Position numbers and translations under genes: made by a program. Shown in pieces: positions 8,683-18,402 of a stretch of 64,000 nt of DNA. Source of the DNA: an uncultured Bacteroidales bacterium (lineage in GTDB: Bacteria > Bacteroidota > Bacteroidia > Bacteroidales > Paludibacteraceae); the NCBI GenBank assembly GCA_902798385.1, contig CADBWK010000001.1, forward strand, positions 62,001 through 126,000, in the 5' to 3' direction. Positions within the stretch are counted from its first letter, which is position 1, and every line of letters starts with the position of its first letter. Under the pieces are notes generated by a model. The model saw only the letters and a program-made list of their open reading frames with translations, did no database searches and was not told where the DNA came from.

Positions 8683-10092
8683 TTATTGAATTTTTTGTCC
8701 GAAAATGCTATATACATTGTCTCCGCGAACGATTACTACACGTCCGTCGATGAGCCATTTCTGAGCCGTCTCACCCTCTGCCTCAACGTCCTCAATACCT
8801 TGCGTATAATCCGGCTCGATACCGATGATCACGTCTTGGTTCTGCGAGAAGCTGTACGAACCGCCGCCGGCACCACCGCTACCCGGCGTTAAGTTACTGA
8901 GCAGATAGTAGCCGTCGTTATCTCCCGACCAGCCCCAGTTGAAGTGGAAGTAGTCCTTGTCGGTATAACCGTCGCAGACGAAGCTGTGCCCACCACCGGA
9001 ACCTTCACCGCCGTACATGATCGGGTGCTTTTTGTCCAATTCCGCCTTGAGCATGGCTGTCCAATCTGCCTCCGTCCATTTCTTGTAATAAGTCGTTCCC
9101 CAATAGGAGTAACCGTCACGCATGTAACCGGTCGGTTTCTTATAACGGAAGAAATTCGGCAGGGCGTTCTCGGCACAACCGCCTTCGCCGGTGTCGGTCA
9201 GACCCCAACTCGGATCACCGTAGTTAACAGTCATTGTACCCGAACCGCCGTCAGCGGCATTGCCGTACCTCATCTGGGTAGCTACACCGCAGTGATACAT
9301 GAGGGTAGCGACTGCAGTCTTCTGCGTCTCCGTGATGGTGGCACTACCTTTGTACTTGTTGCGCATGCTCTCCCAAGCGTAGGTGGTAGCCCCGAAGTCA
9401 GCGCTTAACTCGCCGTAGCGTTTGGATTTGGCTCCCGCGTCGCTGTTGGGGTCCAAGGGCTGATAGGTCAGACTGCCCTTACCTTGCTTCGGCCACTCCC
9501 AGTATTTCATCACTTGGGCCATCGCAGTAGCCACACAACCTGTGTAAGCACGGCTGATGCGCGTACCTGATCCTGTCGAGGGGCAGAGGTTCCAATACGG
9601 ATCGTCCTGATCCCATGCCGTCTTCACCAGCGGACCTACGATCACATTGCCGTAGTCAGTCGCCTTGCGCGAACTCTTACGGAGCGCGTTCCATCGTGCG
9701 GCTGTCTCTTCGCCGGCTGCTACACCGTCCGCTTCGATCTGTTGAATAAAATCGTTGTATTTGCCCATCCAAGCGCGTACGTTACTCGGCATGTTGTCCG
9801 TACGGAAATGACCGGTCTCGGAGTAGGCGAGAATAGGCATCACAGCATCGTTAGCCGCGATGATCACCCAACCCTCACCGTCTTCGTTCTCGTACAAATA
9901 GTACATGTTTTCCTCAGCAGTTGTCTTAAGCACCATCTTCTTGGCAGGTGCTGCCATTCTTACATTCGTGTTGGGCGAAACCACGTTCATGAAGTGGTTC
10001 GCCACGAGCGCTGCGTCCTCACGACTAACACGCTCTGCAAACAGTGTCATCGACACCAAAAGGGCTATCAAACCCAACGAAAGTTTCTTCAT
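8683..10092 (-). CDS. Secreted C10 (streptopain-type) cysteine protease
   Basis: A 469-aa paralogue of the neighbouring protease, 28 bp upstream of it. It has a signal peptide (MKKLSLGLIALLVSMTLFA), an N-terminal Spi-like propeptide, and the catalytic Cys186 (YTGCVATAMAQ) and His369 (GGGHSFVCDG) with HFNWGWSGDNDGYYLL. It lacks the long C-terminal extension of its neighbour but keeps the terminal tail (DGRVVIVRGDNVYSIFGQ plus KIQ). The last codons of the two genes are identical in DNA. The tandem arrangement suggests duplication followed by gain or loss of the accessory domain. Confidence 0.9.
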   Translation of the reverse strand: MKKLSLGLIALLVSMTLFAERVSREDAALVANHFMNVVSPNTNVRMAAPAKKMVLKTTAEENMYYLYENEDGEGWVIIAANDAVMPILAYSETGHFRTDNMPSNVRAWMGKYNDFIQQIEADGVAAGEETAARWNALRKSSRKATDYGNVIVGPLVKTAWDQDDPYWNLCPSTGSGTRISRAYTGCVATAMAQVMKYWEWPKQGKGSLTYQPLDPNSDAGAKSKRYGELSADFGATTYAWESMRNKYKGSATITETQKTAVATLMYHCGVATQMRYGNAADGGSGTMTVNYGDPSWGLTDTGEGGCAENALPNFFRYKKPTGYMRDGYSYWGTTYYKKWTEADWTAMLKAELDKKHPIMYGGEGSGGGHSFVCDGYTDKDYFHFNWGWSGDNDGYYLLSNLTPGSGGAGGGSYSFSQNQDVIIGIEPDYTQGIEDVEAEGETAQKWLIDGRVVIVRGDNVYSIFGQKIQ

Positions 10093-10095
10093 ACG

Positions 10096-11202
10096 TTATT
10101 TTTGTTTGATATTGTACTTATCAATAATTATGCCGTTTTGTACCACGAACACACCCGGGTTCGCACGCACGATCGTCTTGATCGTCACGGGATCCATCGT
10201 GCAGAACGCCTCGATTGGCAGTTCATGTTCCTCACAGAACTCCTCTATATCACCCTCACCGGAACCTGTCAGGAAGTAGCAATGCGTACCGTTCGCCCAG
10301 CACTCGTTGTATAGATCGCGTACTTTATCGACTTGCTCGAGGTTTGTCTTGTGCAGATCGTACATTGTCACTAAGGTCACCGGTTCTTCCGATTCCAGTA
10401 CATCGTACGTGATGTCCTCAAACTCCATCGTCAGGATCTCGAAGTCATGGATCGGTGCCTCGTACCCTTTCTTCACCAGCACGGATCGCTGATCCACAAA
10501 CGTCCATTCCGGATCTCCCTTCGGGTAGTTCTCCAGCGTGAACTCCTGCTGTACACCGTCTTTCTCGTATATCAAGGTCGTCTCATACACGTCCGGTTCG
10601 GCATCCTCCGGGATCTCCATCAATTCGGGGATGTTATTACCGATCTTATACGGCCGGAAGTCCATAATAGGCAGGTGGTGGTAGCTATAAAGCATGATCA
10701 CGCCGCCCGAGATAAGAGCGAGTAGGGCGATAACTATCTCCATCCACCAACTGAAGAGCTGCGGGATGGCTTTGCGGCATACCAGCAGCACGATCACAAG
10801 GGCGAGCAGCACGATGTTCTTCCAGAACGTCTGCCAGTTCGTCAGCACGAGTGCATCACCGAAACAACCGCAGTCCGATACCGGGTTCGTCAGCGCGATC
10901 CACAGCGTGAGCGGCGTCATGATGAGGTAGAACACCAGGCTCAACCAACTCGTCCAGCGGGTACGTACATTGAGTAACATCGCCCAACCGAGAAGCCATT
11001 CTGCGAGTATCAGGCATACTGCCGCGGCACCTGCCAAGGGGATGAGATCGTTGCAGAACCCGCCGAAAGCCTTCAGGTAGTCTTCTATCTTATAGACCGT
11101 ACCTAAGGGATCGATGGCTTTCACGAATCCCGAGAACAGGAACGTCAAAGCCAATAGTGTGCGAGCGATGCTTCCTATGATATGTTGTGCTTTATTCTGC
11201 AT
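10096..11202 (-). CDS. DoxX/MauE-like membrane protein (BT_3928-type)
   Basis: A 368-aa protein with four to five N-terminal membrane segments (about residues 10-175) and a soluble C-terminal half. The membrane part has the SGFVKAIDPLG start and a CGCFGD motif (near residue 112) typical of MauE/DoxX-like proteins linked to disulfide or redox chemistry. The soluble part, with the YFLTGSGEGDIEEFCEEH segment, looks thioredoxin-like but lacks a CxxC. The gene overlaps the DUF1599 gene by 11 bp, a pairing common in Bacteroidales. The exact function is unknown. Confidence 0.75.
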   Translation of the reverse strand: MQNKAQHIIGSIARTLLALTFLFSGFVKAIDPLGTVYKIEDYLKAFGGFCNDLIPLAGAAAVCLILAEWLLGWAMLLNVRTRWTSWLSLVFYLIMTPLTLWIALTNPVSDCGCFGDALVLTNWQTFWKNIVLLALVIVLLVCRKAIPQLFSWWMEIVIALLALISGGVIMLYSYHHLPIMDFRPYKIGNNIPELMEIPEDAEPDVYETTLIYEKDGVQQEFTLENYPKGDPEWTFVDQRSVLVKKGYEAPIHDFEILTMEFEDITYDVLESEEPVTLVTMYDLHKTNLEQVDKVRDLYNECWANGTHCYFLTGSGEGDIEEFCEEHELPIEAFCTMDPVTIKTIVRANPGVFVVQNGIIIDKYNIKQK

Positions 11203-11728
11203 AATGAATCAAATCAAATATTGCGTAATTGATGATATCGAAGTAATTTCCTTCGGTACCCTCGGAAGCGATCGTCTTACCGCCGTTCTCGAGGATGGTC
11301 TTGATGCGAATGACCTTGGCGAGAATCATATCCACGATGCCTTCTTTACTCATCTCCCGCCATGCCTCGCCGTAGTCATGGTTCTTGCGCACCATCAGTT
11401 CTTTGGCCTCGCTGAGCACCTGATCGTAGAGCGCGAGTGCTTCATTATTGCTCATATCTACCGCGTCCGCAAAACCCTTCCGCTCCTGGATGATGGCGGT
11501 GATTCCGTAGTTGACGATCGCGCGCAGATTGCCCTCGATGTCGTCGCCCACCAGACTTATGCCGGTCTCTTGGCGTTGACGGATGTTACATACCTTGATG
11601 TAGAGTTGATCCGTGATGCCATGCAGACGGAAGATACGCCATGAGGGACCATAGTCACTCATCTTATCCACGAAGATTGCCCGGCATTTTGCCGTCACCT
11701 CGTCAAATTGTTTTACAGTATCGGCCAT
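11192..11728 (-). CDS. DUF1599 protein
   Basis: A 178-aa soluble protein made of two similar halves: one with [29 protein letters not shown] and one with [28 protein letters not shown]. The duplicated DYG-x-x-W motif followed by helices is the DUF1599 pattern. I recall this family being described as nucleotide-modification associated, but biochemical function is not established and I give none. It overlaps hisS by 16 bp and the DoxX-like gene by 11 bp, so the three are translationally coupled. Confidence 0.8.
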   Translation of the reverse strand: MADTVKQFDEVTAKCRAIFVDKMSDYGPSWRIFRLHGITDQLYIKVCNIRQRQETGISLVGDDIEGNLRAIVNYGITAIIQERKGFADAVDMSNNEALALYDQVLSEAKELMVRKNHDYGEAWREMSKEGIVDMILAKVIRIKTILENGGKTIASEGTEGNYFDIINYAIFDLIHYAE

Positions 11729-13020
11729 AACTCATCCAGTGTTACTTGTTTCTGTTCACCGGTTGTCATGTTCTTCAGCATGACGGTGTGGGTCTCCATC
11801 TCATTGCCGCCGACGATGGCTACGTACGGGATCTTCTTGTCGTCCGCGTACCCCATCTGCTTCTTCATTTTCGTCGGTTCGGGGTACACCTCCACGGCGA
11901 TGTTCTTTGCCCGCAGCTCTTTCGCCCAGCGCAGCGCGTAATGCAGTTCGTCCTGACCAAAGGTTGCGAAGAGTACCTGTGTGGTCGATTGTAATTCCTT
12001 CGGGAAGAGATCTAACTCTGTCAGTACATCGTAGATACGGTCGGCACCGAACGATATACCTACGCCCGAGACGCCCGGCAGACCGAAGATACCCGTGAGG
12101 TTGTCGTAGCGGCCACCGCCTGTGATCGATCCTATCTGTGCGTCCAAGGCCTTCACCTCAAATATCGCGCCCGTGTAGTAATTAAGTCCGCGCGCGAGGC
12201 ACAGGTCGAGTTCAATATTCAATGTACAATGTACAATATCCAGTAAACGGAAAATCTCTTCCATCTCCTCGACACCCTTGAGACCGATCTCGCTGTTGGC
12301 GAGGATTGTTTTCAGGGCGGTGAGTTTCCCGGCGGTGGTGCCGCTGAGGTTCAGAATCGGCTGCAGCGCTGCGATCTGTTCGTCATTCAGTCCTCGTTCC
12401 TTCAACTCCGCATTGACGGCATCGATACCGATTTTGTCGAGTTTGTCGATCGCTACGGTGATATCGACGATCATTTCCGGCGCACCGATCACCTCGGCGA
12501 TACCGGCTAATATCTTACGGTTGTTAATATGCAGGCACACGCGGATACCCAAACGGCGGTACACCTCTTCTACGATCTGGATCAGTTCGAGTTCGCCGAG
12601 CAGGCTGTCCGAACCGATCACATCGACGTCGCACTGATAGAACTCGCGATAACGTCCTTTCTGCGGACGGTCCGCCCGCCATACAGGTTGGATCTGGAAG
12701 CGCTTGAACGGAAAACTCAACTCCTCACGATGCTGCACGACGTAGCGCGCAAAAGGAACGGTCAGGTCGTAACGCAGACCTTTCTCCGGCGCCAAGGCCG
12801 CTTTCTCTCCGCTGTTCTGGATGCGGAAGAGCAGTTTGTCACCTTCCTCTCCGTACTTGCCCATCAACGTGCCGATATTCTCCATCGACGGTGTCTCGAT
12901 CTGCTGGAAACCATACAGCGCGAAGACACCTTTGATCGTGTCGAAGATATAATTGCGGCGCGCCATCTCCAGTTGACCGAAGTCACGCGTGCCCTTGGGT
13001 ATGCTTGGTTTTTGTGCCAT
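11713..13020 (-). CDS. hisS: Histidine--tRNA ligase
   Basis: Class II aminoacyl-tRNA synthetase, 435 aa. Motifs: [14 protein letters not shown] at the N terminus, motif 2 [24 protein letters not shown] (visible in part), the His-specific [15 protein letters not shown] and GGRYDNL, and a C-terminal anticodon-binding domain ([11 protein letters not shown] onward). A CAATGTA heptamer array at 12213-12240 encodes the segment [10 protein letters not shown] just before [12 protein letters not shown], an addition compared with the usual short link. It overlaps waaA by one base. Confidence 0.97.
   Translation of the reverse strand: MAQKPSIPKGTRDFGQLEMARRNYIFDTIKGVFALYGFQQIETPSMENIGTLMGKYGEEGDKLLFRIQNSGEKAALAPEKGLRYDLTVPFARYVVQHREELSFPFKRFQIQPVWRADRPQKGRYREFYQCDVDVIGSDSLLGELELIQIVEEVYRRLGIRVCLHINNRKILAGIAEVIGAPEMIVDITVAIDKLDKIGIDAVNAELKERGLNDEQIAALQPILNLSGTTAGKLTALKTILANSEIGLKGVEEMEEIFRLLDIVHCTLNIELDLCLARGLNYYTGAIFEVKALDAQIGSITGGGRYDNLTGIFGLPGVSGVGISFGADRIYDVLTELDLFPKELQSTTQVLFATFGQDELHYALRWAKELRAKNIAVEVYPEPTKMKKQMGYADDKKIPYVAIVGGNEMETHTVMLKNMTTGEQKQVTLDELWPIL
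12213..12240. repeat. heptamer array CAATGTA x4 inside hisS
   Basis: Units CAATATT, CAATGTA, CAATGTA, CAATATC, in frame in the hisS coding sequence just before the conserved LARGLNYY motif. Confidence 0.88.
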
Positions 13021-14282
13021 TAGAAAATCTCCTCATATATTTTTGCTGTCGCTCCTTTTTCGGAAGCTACATATTCTGCTGATTTTTGTCCTATCTCCTG
13101 ATAGTTGTTCAAAGCGGTATTAAGCGCCGCTTCCAATTCGCTATAGTCTTTGATACTCCGCGCAGCACCATCATCAATCAGTCCTTGCGCTTCGCGGAAA
13201 TGATGGTAGTTAGGGCCGAAGATCACCGGCATGCCATATACCGCAGCCTCGATCGTGTTATGGATACCGACTCCGAAACCACCACCGATATAGGCCGTCT
13301 GACCAAAGCGGTAGATAGAGGAGAGCAGACCCATCGTGTCGATCACCATCACGTTGGTATGGATCATTGCTGTCTTCGTTGCACGCGAGTAGCGCACAAA
13401 TCGACCCTGGAACAAGTTGAAGATAAAATGCAAATGTTTCTCGTGTATCTCATGCGGCACGAGAATCAACTTCACTCGTTCATTCGATAAATCATTCACT
13501 CTTTCAACGTATTGCTTAAGCAATACCTCATCCTCCGGCCATGTGCTGCCGGCGATGATCACGCGTTCACATCCTTCTACGAAGTCCTGTATCGGTCTCA
13601 GACGCGGATCGTCCGCTTTCAGACCTTTCTCCAGGATCTCACCCACACGGTCAAAACGCGTGTCGCCTGCTACGGAGCAGTCATGCACTCCATGCTCCGC
13701 CAAGAGGCGGCGGGAAGCCTCGTCTTGTACGTATAGATGCGTGAAGCAATGCAGCAGACGCAATGAGCTGGCGCCATACCAGTGAAAGAAACGCTGCGTG
13801 GGACGGAAGATAGCCGAGATGCTATACGTCGGGATACCACGTTTCTTGAGTTGTTTCAGATAAGCCGGCCAGAACTCATATTTGACAAAGATCGCCATCT
13901 CGGGCTTTAATGCCTCGATGAACTTTATCGCCCGACGTCGCGTCGGGAAAGGCAGGTACATCACCGCATCCACCTTGTCGTAACTCTTACGCATCTCATA
14001 TCCCGAAGGACTGAAGAACGTCAGCACGATATGACGGTTCGGTTGTTCGCGGCGAAGCCGCTCAATCAGCGGACGTGCCTGCTCAAACTCACCTACGGAC
14101 GCAGCATGGATCCACACAGGCGAGGAGAAGCCAAGACCACGCTTGACTTGCTCCTTCGTCTGCTTTTGACCCTGAATCAGCAGTTGGGCCTTACGATGCC
14201 CGAACAATGCTGCGATCCATATGATCCAATAATAAAAAAACACGATTAGAATTTGTAACGAACTGCCAAAGCCAGTTTCCAA
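13020..14282 (-). CDS. waaA: 3-deoxy-D-manno-octulosonic acid (Kdo) transferase
   Basis: GT30-family inner-membrane enzyme that adds Kdo to lipid A precursor. An N-terminal membrane anchor ([13 protein letters not shown]) is followed by [16 protein letters not shown] with the expected catalytic Glu, and by the nucleotide-binding half ([48 protein letters not shown] in overlapping pieces). The ATG at 14282 overlaps the upstream beta-barrel gene by 37 bp; a GTG at 14243 would give a non-overlapping 407-aa product and may be the true start. An octamer array at 13471 encodes an extra loop before [10 protein letters not shown]. Confidence 0.93.
   Translation of the reverse strand: METGFGSSLQILIVFFYYWIIWIAALFGHRKAQLLIQGQKQTKEQVKRGLGFSSPVWIHAASVGEFEQARPLIERLRREQPNRHIVLTFFSPSGYEMRKSYDKVDAVMYLPFPTRRRAIKFIEALKPEMAIFVKYEFWPAYLKQLKKRGIPTYSISAIFRPTQRFFHWYGASSLRLLHCFTHLYVQDEASRRLLAEHGVHDCSVAGDTRFDRVGEILEKGLKADDPRLRPIQDFVEGCERVIIAGSTWPEDEVLLKQYVERVNDLSNERVKLILVPHEIHEKHLHFIFNLFQGRFVRYSRATKTAMIHTNVMVIDTMGLLSSIYRFGQTAYIGGGFGVGIHNTIEAAVYGMPVIFGPNYHHFREAQGLIDDGAARSIKDYSELEAALNTALNNYQEIGQKSAEYVASEKGATAKIYEEIF
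13471..13510. repeat. octamer array TTCACTCG x5 inside waaA
   Basis: Imperfect 8-bp units TTCACTCG, TTCATTCG, ATAAATCA, TTCACTCT, TTCAACGT, encoding part of the [13 protein letters not shown] loop of WaaA. The third unit is the most diverged. Confidence 0.65.
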
Positions 14283-14764
14283 TCGAAGTAACTCATGTGG
14301 CCGTTAGGAACCCAGTCGAGACCGTAACCCGGACGGAAGTCAAATGCCAATACGATCGGCGCTGCGTCCAAGTCGTAGCTAACACCACCGACTGCGTTGA
14401 TACCGAACTTACCGTCAACGCCGCCACCACTTGTAGCAAGGGCGCCCAACATACCGAAGTTAACACCACCACCGCAGTAAACTTTGAAGTTTGCCGGCAA
14501 CTGGAAGTGATAGAGGAAGTTCGGGTTGATCGTGAAGTCCCACATGCCGGCGTGCCAGCTGTAATACGAACCGGCATAAGAGTTTCCACCGGCTGCTTCG
14601 GTCAAACCGACTGCGAGATCAGCCTGGATAGCCATGTTGTCGTTAAACCAGTACTTGTAGCTGGCACCGTTCAAACCACCAACGATAGCACCGATCTCAT
14701 GTTGAGCACTTGCACTCGTAGCAATCAGCAAAGCTGCTGCAATCACTGTGAAAATTTTTTTCAT
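14246..14764 (-). CDS. Small outer-membrane beta-barrel protein
   Basis: A 172-aa protein with a signal peptide (MKKIFTVIAAALLIATSASAQ) and alternating beta-strand pattern, ending in the aromatic YKF expected for a Bacteroidetes outer-membrane barrel. It is the size of an eight-stranded barrel. I chose ATG 14764; the frame remains open further upstream but into the promoter. The gene has its own promoter, back to back with that of tsaD. Specific function unknown. Confidence 0.8.
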   Translation of the reverse strand: MKKIFTVIAAALLIATSASAQHEIGAIVGGLNGASYKYWFNDNMAIQADLAVGLTEAAGGNSYAGSYYSWHAGMWDFTINPNFLYHFQLPANFKVYCGGGVNFGMLGALATSGGGVDGKFGINAVGGVSYDLDAAPIVLAFDFRPGYGLDWVPNGHMSYFDWKLALAVRYKF

Positions 14765-14837
14765 AATGTTGTTGTTTTTAATTAATAAATTAGTTAATAA
14801 TTTAACCGTTTTGTTTGTTCTTGTCAAAAAAAGCGTA

Positions 14838-14869
14838 CAAAGGTACAACAAAAAATGCATATGTGCAAA
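14838..14869 (-). promoter_or_regulatory. promoter of the beta-barrel gene
   Basis: On the minus strand TTTG (14866-14869), 20 bp, then TACCTTTG (14838-14845): the Bacteroidetes -33/-7 pattern. The -33 box is 5 bp from that of the divergent tsaD promoter. Confidence 0.85.
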
Positions 14870-14874
14870 TTTTT

Positions 14875-14906
14875 TTTGCATATTTGAGAAAAATGTTGTA
14901 ATTTTG
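14875..14906 (+). promoter_or_regulatory. promoter of tsaD
   Basis: TTTG (14875-14878), 20 bp, TAATTTTG (14899-14906). The tsaD ATG is at 14915, so the predicted leader is only about 5 bases and lacks room for a Shine-Dalgarno site. Confidence 0.85.
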
Positions 14907-14914
14907 CAGCCGAA

Positions 14915-15997
14915 ATGGAAAAAGGAGTCGTCATATTGGCAATTGAATCGAGCTGCGATGATACATCATCGGCAGTGATCGTGGATGGTATTTTGCGCAG
15001 TAATGTGATTGCGAGTCAGAAGGTGCATGAGGAGTACGGCGGGGTAGTTCCCGAGCTCGCGAGTCGTGCTCATCAGCAGAATATTTTGCCGGTAGTGGAC
15101 ACGGCGCTCAAACGCGCAGGGGTGACCAAAGAGGATATTTCCGCGATCGCGTTCACTCGCGGACCCGGTTTGTTAGGCTCTTTATTGGTCGGAACCTCCT
15201 TTGCCAAAGGCCTTGCCCTTTCGTTGAATGTGCCGCTCATCGATGTGAATCATTTGCAGGGTCATGTGATGGCGCATTTTGTGGAAGACGGTACCGGATT
15301 AAAACATCCTAAATTTCCGTTCCTGTGCTTGTTAGTCAGCGGAGGAAACTCGCAGATCATCAAGGTGGAGAGTGGAGAGCCGAGAGTGGAGAGTGGAGAG
15401 TTGAAGCATATGCCGCATTTTGAGATTCTCGGTCAGACCATCGATGATGCTGCCGGTGAAGCGTTCGATAAGTGCGCTAAAGTGTTAGGTCTTCCATACC
15501 CGGGAGGCCCGTGGATAGATAGGTTGGCGAAAGAAGGAGACCCCACTAAATATCCATTAGCCAAGCCCAATATTCCCGGTTACGATTACTCCTTCTCGGG
15601 ACTCAAAACCTCCTTCCTCTATACGCTACGCGACATGCTCAAGGCGCATGGTGTGGAGACGATTGATGCGTTGGCGGAGAATGTTCCAAATCTCCGTGAA
15701 GACCTGTGTGCGAGTTTGCAGGCGACGGTGGTAGACATCTTGATGCGTAAGCTGAAGAAAGCGGCGAATGACCTCAAGATCCGTGATGTAGCCGTCGCAG
15801 GTGGCGTGAGTGCCAACAGTGCCATCCGGCAGGCGTTTATCGAATACGGACAGAAGTATCACTGGAACGTGTTCATTCCGCCGTTCTCCTTCACAACCGA
15901 CAATGCCGCCATGATTTGTCAGGCCGGTTATTTCAAGTACTTAGACAAGGATTTCTGTGCGATCGATGAAGTGCCCTTCGCTAAAACAACGATTTGA
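14915..15997 (+). CDS. tsaD: tRNA N6-adenosine threonylcarbamoyltransferase
   Basis: TsaD transfers the threonylcarbamoyl group to A37 of ANN-decoding tRNAs. The 360-aa protein has the N-terminal LAIESSCDDTSSAVV-type ATPase motif, the metal-binding RAHQQN and NHLQGHVMAH histidines, TRGPGLLGSL, and LLVSGGNSQ. Residues 151-164 (VESGEPRVESGELK) are encoded by a GTGGAGA heptamer array and have no counterpart in the compact loop expected between SQIIKV and the ILGQTIDDAAGEAFDK motif. The gene is near-leaderless and its 3' end overlaps the exosortase-like gene. Confidence 0.96.
   Translation: MEKGVVILAIESSCDDTSSAVIVDGILRSNVIASQKVHEEYGGVVPELASRAHQQNILPVVDTALKRAGVTKEDISAIAFTRGPGLLGSLLVGTSFAKGLALSLNVPLIDVNHLQGHVMAHFVEDGTGLKHPKFPFLCLLVSGGNSQIIKVESGEPRVESGELKHMPHFEILGQTIDDAAGEAFDKCAKVLGLPYPGGPWIDRLAKEGDPTKYPLAKPNIPGYDYSFSGLKTSFLYTLRDMLKAHGVETIDALAENVPNLREDLCASLQATVVDILMRKLKKAANDLKIRDVAVAGGVSANSAIRQAFIEYGQKYHWNVFIPPFSFTTDNAAMICQAGYFKYLDKDFCAIDEVPFAKTTI
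15365..15406. repeat. heptamer array GTGGAGA x6 inside tsaD
   Basis: Units GTGGAGA, GTGGAGA, GCCGAGA, GTGGAGA, GTGGAGA, GTTGAAG: 42 bp, exactly 14 codons, in the coding strand of an essential tRNA-modification gene. Confidence 0.95.
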
Positions 15998-16559
15998 GTG
16001 GCTCAAGCCCTATGAGGATGTGATCATTTTTATGATCACGCTTCTCGTCGCCAACTATGCTTGGAAATGGACGTTCTCCGGCGATGAGAACGGCGATATC
16101 GTCACGTGGCTCGGGTACGATGTCACGGCGCCGTTTGAGTTCATGGCCTGTCATATCGCCCGCGTCGTTTATTGGCTCGTATCACTCGTGCGCGACACCG
16201 TTTATATGGTAGGTGATCATACCGTCCGTTTCGAGACCGGCTCGGGCAGTACCATTATCTGGGGCTGTACGGGACTGAAGCAAAGCTTCATCTGGATGTG
16301 TCTTATCCTGACCGTAAAAAATACGCAGCCGGTCTATAAAACCCGGCTGCATAAGTTATGGTTCATTCCCGTAGGCTGGTTCTGCTGCTACGTGTTTAAT
16401 ATACTCCGTATATTTATCATCACGCTGTTCGTGGAGTTTCATCCCGAGTGGTTCCATTTCCTCCACGATTACCTCTTCAAATACCTCTTCTATGCGATGC
16501 TGTTCGGTTTATGGGTTATCTTTGTTGAAAAGATAAGACCTTCCGCTTCAGCCAGCTAA
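15957..16559 (+). CDS. Exosortase/archaeosortase-family transmembrane protein
   Basis: A 200-aa integral membrane protein with about five hydrophobic segments. The candidate catalytic triad of the exosortase family is visible: Cys in IIWGCTGLKQ, Arg in FNILRIFII, and His in the HPEWFHFLHDY segment. Such enzymes process C-terminal sorting tripartite signals of exported proteins. The frame begins inside tsaD (ATG 15957 or 15966), overlapping it by about 40 bp, and its end overlaps the convergent antiporter gene by 44 bp. No protein with a recognisable PEP-CTERM-like signal is in the window, so the substrate is unknown; the subfamily is not assigned. Confidence 0.78.
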   Translation: MRSMKCPSLKQRFEWLKPYEDVIIFMITLLVANYAWKWTFSGDENGDIVTWLGYDVTAPFEFMACHIARVVYWLVSLVRDTVYMVGDHTVRFETGSGSTIIWGCTGLKQSFIWMCLILTVKNTQPVYKTRLHKLWFIPVGWFCCYVFNILRIFIITLFVEFHPEWFHFLHDYLFKYLFYAMLFGLWVIFVEKIRPSASAS

Positions 16560-18402
16560 CGATTTTCCACGTCTTGGATGCTTGTGTTGTGTCTCCTGTC
16601 ATCAGATCGGGGATCGGCGAACCGGTCTCTTGCTCTGGGTAAACGACCATGTAACTGTGGTCATTAAAGAACCGCTCCAGCATCGTCGGTACCTGCTCAA
16701 AGAGCGGGTTGTAGGATGGGGTAGAGGGGCGTGCGTTGATCATGACGATCATGTCATCCTGCGCCATCTGCTTGGCGATCATCAGGACGTCTTCAAAATC
16801 CTCCATCTCGCGGTAGGATGCCCGCAGGTACTTGCCCTTACGGCGGCAGAAGACCTGCAGCACTTTCTGGGTGTCCTCATTGGCGAAGAACACTACCTTC
16901 GCGCCTATCTGACTGCTCAGACGGCGAACGAGACCGAAGCAGGAGATCAGGTCATGCTCTTTCTCCGCATAGCGCGGTACAGCCACTAACAGGCGGTTGA
17001 TCGTGTTCAGCGGTTGGTTCGGATGGTAGATGATCGAGGCCGTGCGTTGGCTGTTGACCAGCTGCATCGCTTCCGACCAATCGCCTTCTACGGCAAAAGC
17101 CGGAGCGGGTAGCTCACCTAACTCCGCCAACTCGCGTAACTCATAATGGCGGTTCTCGCCGACGGTCATCAACTGCCAGCTGTCATCGATCTTATCCGCT
17201 TCGATTCGTGCCTCTTCTTGCAGCGCCAGCTGCTTGGCGGCGTACTCCGTGATGAACGATGCCGAGGTGCAGAGCACGAGAATCATCAGCACGGCGGCGT
17301 TCAGGATCTCCGCATTGAAGATACCTGTCTCGTAACCGATGGTTACGATAGCTAATGTACCGGCTGCCGTGGCATGGGTCAGACCGAACATCAACTGCCG
17401 CTCAGCAGGCTGCAAACCGAAGCTCTTCTGCGCCAACCATGCCGCGCTCCATTTGCCGACTAATTTCGTGGCGATCATCACCACGGCGATGATCAGCGTG
17501 GCCCAGCCTTCCCAGAGCAGCGACACATCGATCATCATACCTACACCCATGAGGAACAGCGGCACGAAGATCGTGTTTCCCACGAAGTTGATGCGCATCA
17601 TCACAGGGCTCAGGTTCGGCACCAGGCGGTTGAGTGACACGCCGCAGACGAACGCACCGAGGATGCCCTCCAGACCGGACCATTCCGCCATCAGCGCGGA
17701 GACTACCATCATTGTCATTACAACCAGAAAACCGGTGGTCGGATCGGTCCAGCGCTTGAAAATCCGCTGTGCCAACCAAGGGAAGATGATTGTGATTGTG
17801 ACGATGGTGGCTAAGATGCGTGCTATCAATCCGCCGGTCGTGATGGCGTCCGTATAGACGAAGTTCGACTTCAAGAAAGCGAGCACCAAGAGCGAGAGCG
17901 TGATCGTCAGCATTGTACCGCCGATGGCGATGTTCACCGCCGCGTTCTTCTGTACGCCGTACCGGCTTACGATGGGGTAGGTCATCAGCGTGTGGGAACC
18001 GTACATCGCACCCATCAGCGTGCTCGTCACCCAGCCGAAACCTAACAACCGGCTGGTGAGTAATCCGAGTATAAATGGGAATGCGAAGGAATAGAAACCA
18101 TACAAGACGGCGTGCGTTCGCTGCTGTCGGAAGTCATTTACATCCACTTCAATACCCGCCTGCAGCATGATGTACAACATGCCGATTTTGCCCAACGACA
18201 GGATGGCGTCTATACCGCCGAGCAGGTTCAGACCATAGGGACCGACCAAGGCTCCCACCAAGATAAATCCCACGATGCTCGGGATACGGATCTTGCGGCA
18301 AACCATCGGAACCACCAAGATGGTAGCCAGCACCAACGCGAAGATCATCAGGGAGTTAGTGACTAAACTCACACCCGCAATATTGCTGATTGTAGAATCC
18401 AT
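16516..18402 (-). CDS. Monovalent cation:proton antiporter (CPA2/KefB-like)
   Basis: A 628-aa protein. About 12-13 membrane helices (residues 15-395) form a CPA2 sodium/hydrogen exchanger domain with GFILVGALVGP, LYIMLQAGIEVDV and the SLNRLVPNLSPVMMR segment. The C-terminal 220 residues are cytosolic and resemble universal-stress-type sensor domains. Likely exchanges Na+ or K+ for H+. The start at 18402 overlaps the end of queH by 47 bp; Met19 at 18348, just past the queH stop, is an alternative. Confidence 0.85.
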   Translation of the reverse strand: MDSTISNIAGVSLVTNSLMIFALVLATILVVPMVCRKIRIPSIVGFILVGALVGPYGLNLLGGIDAILSLGKIGMLYIMLQAGIEVDVNDFRQQRTHAVLYGFYSFAFPFILGLLTSRLLGFGWVTSTLMGAMYGSHTLMTYPIVSRYGVQKNAAVNIAIGGTMLTITLSLLVLAFLKSNFVYTDAITTGGLIARILATIVTITIIFPWLAQRIFKRWTDPTTGFLVVMTMMVVSALMAEWSGLEGILGAFVCGVSLNRLVPNLSPVMMRINFVGNTIFVPLFLMGVGMMIDVSLLWEGWATLIIAVVMIATKLVGKWSAAWLAQKSFGLQPAERQLMFGLTHATAAGTLAIVTIGYETGIFNAEILNAAVLMILVLCTSASFITEYAAKQLALQEEARIEADKIDDSWQLMTVGENRHYELRELAELGELPAPAFAVEGDWSEAMQLVNSQRTASIIYHPNQPLNTINRLLVAVPRYAEKEHDLISCFGLVRRLSSQIGAKVVFFANEDTQKVLQVFCRRKGKYLRASYREMEDFEDVLMIAKQMAQDDMIVMINARPSTPSYNPLFEQVPTMLERFFNDHSYMVVYPEQETGSPIPDLMTGDTTQASKTWKIVSWLKRKVLSFQQR

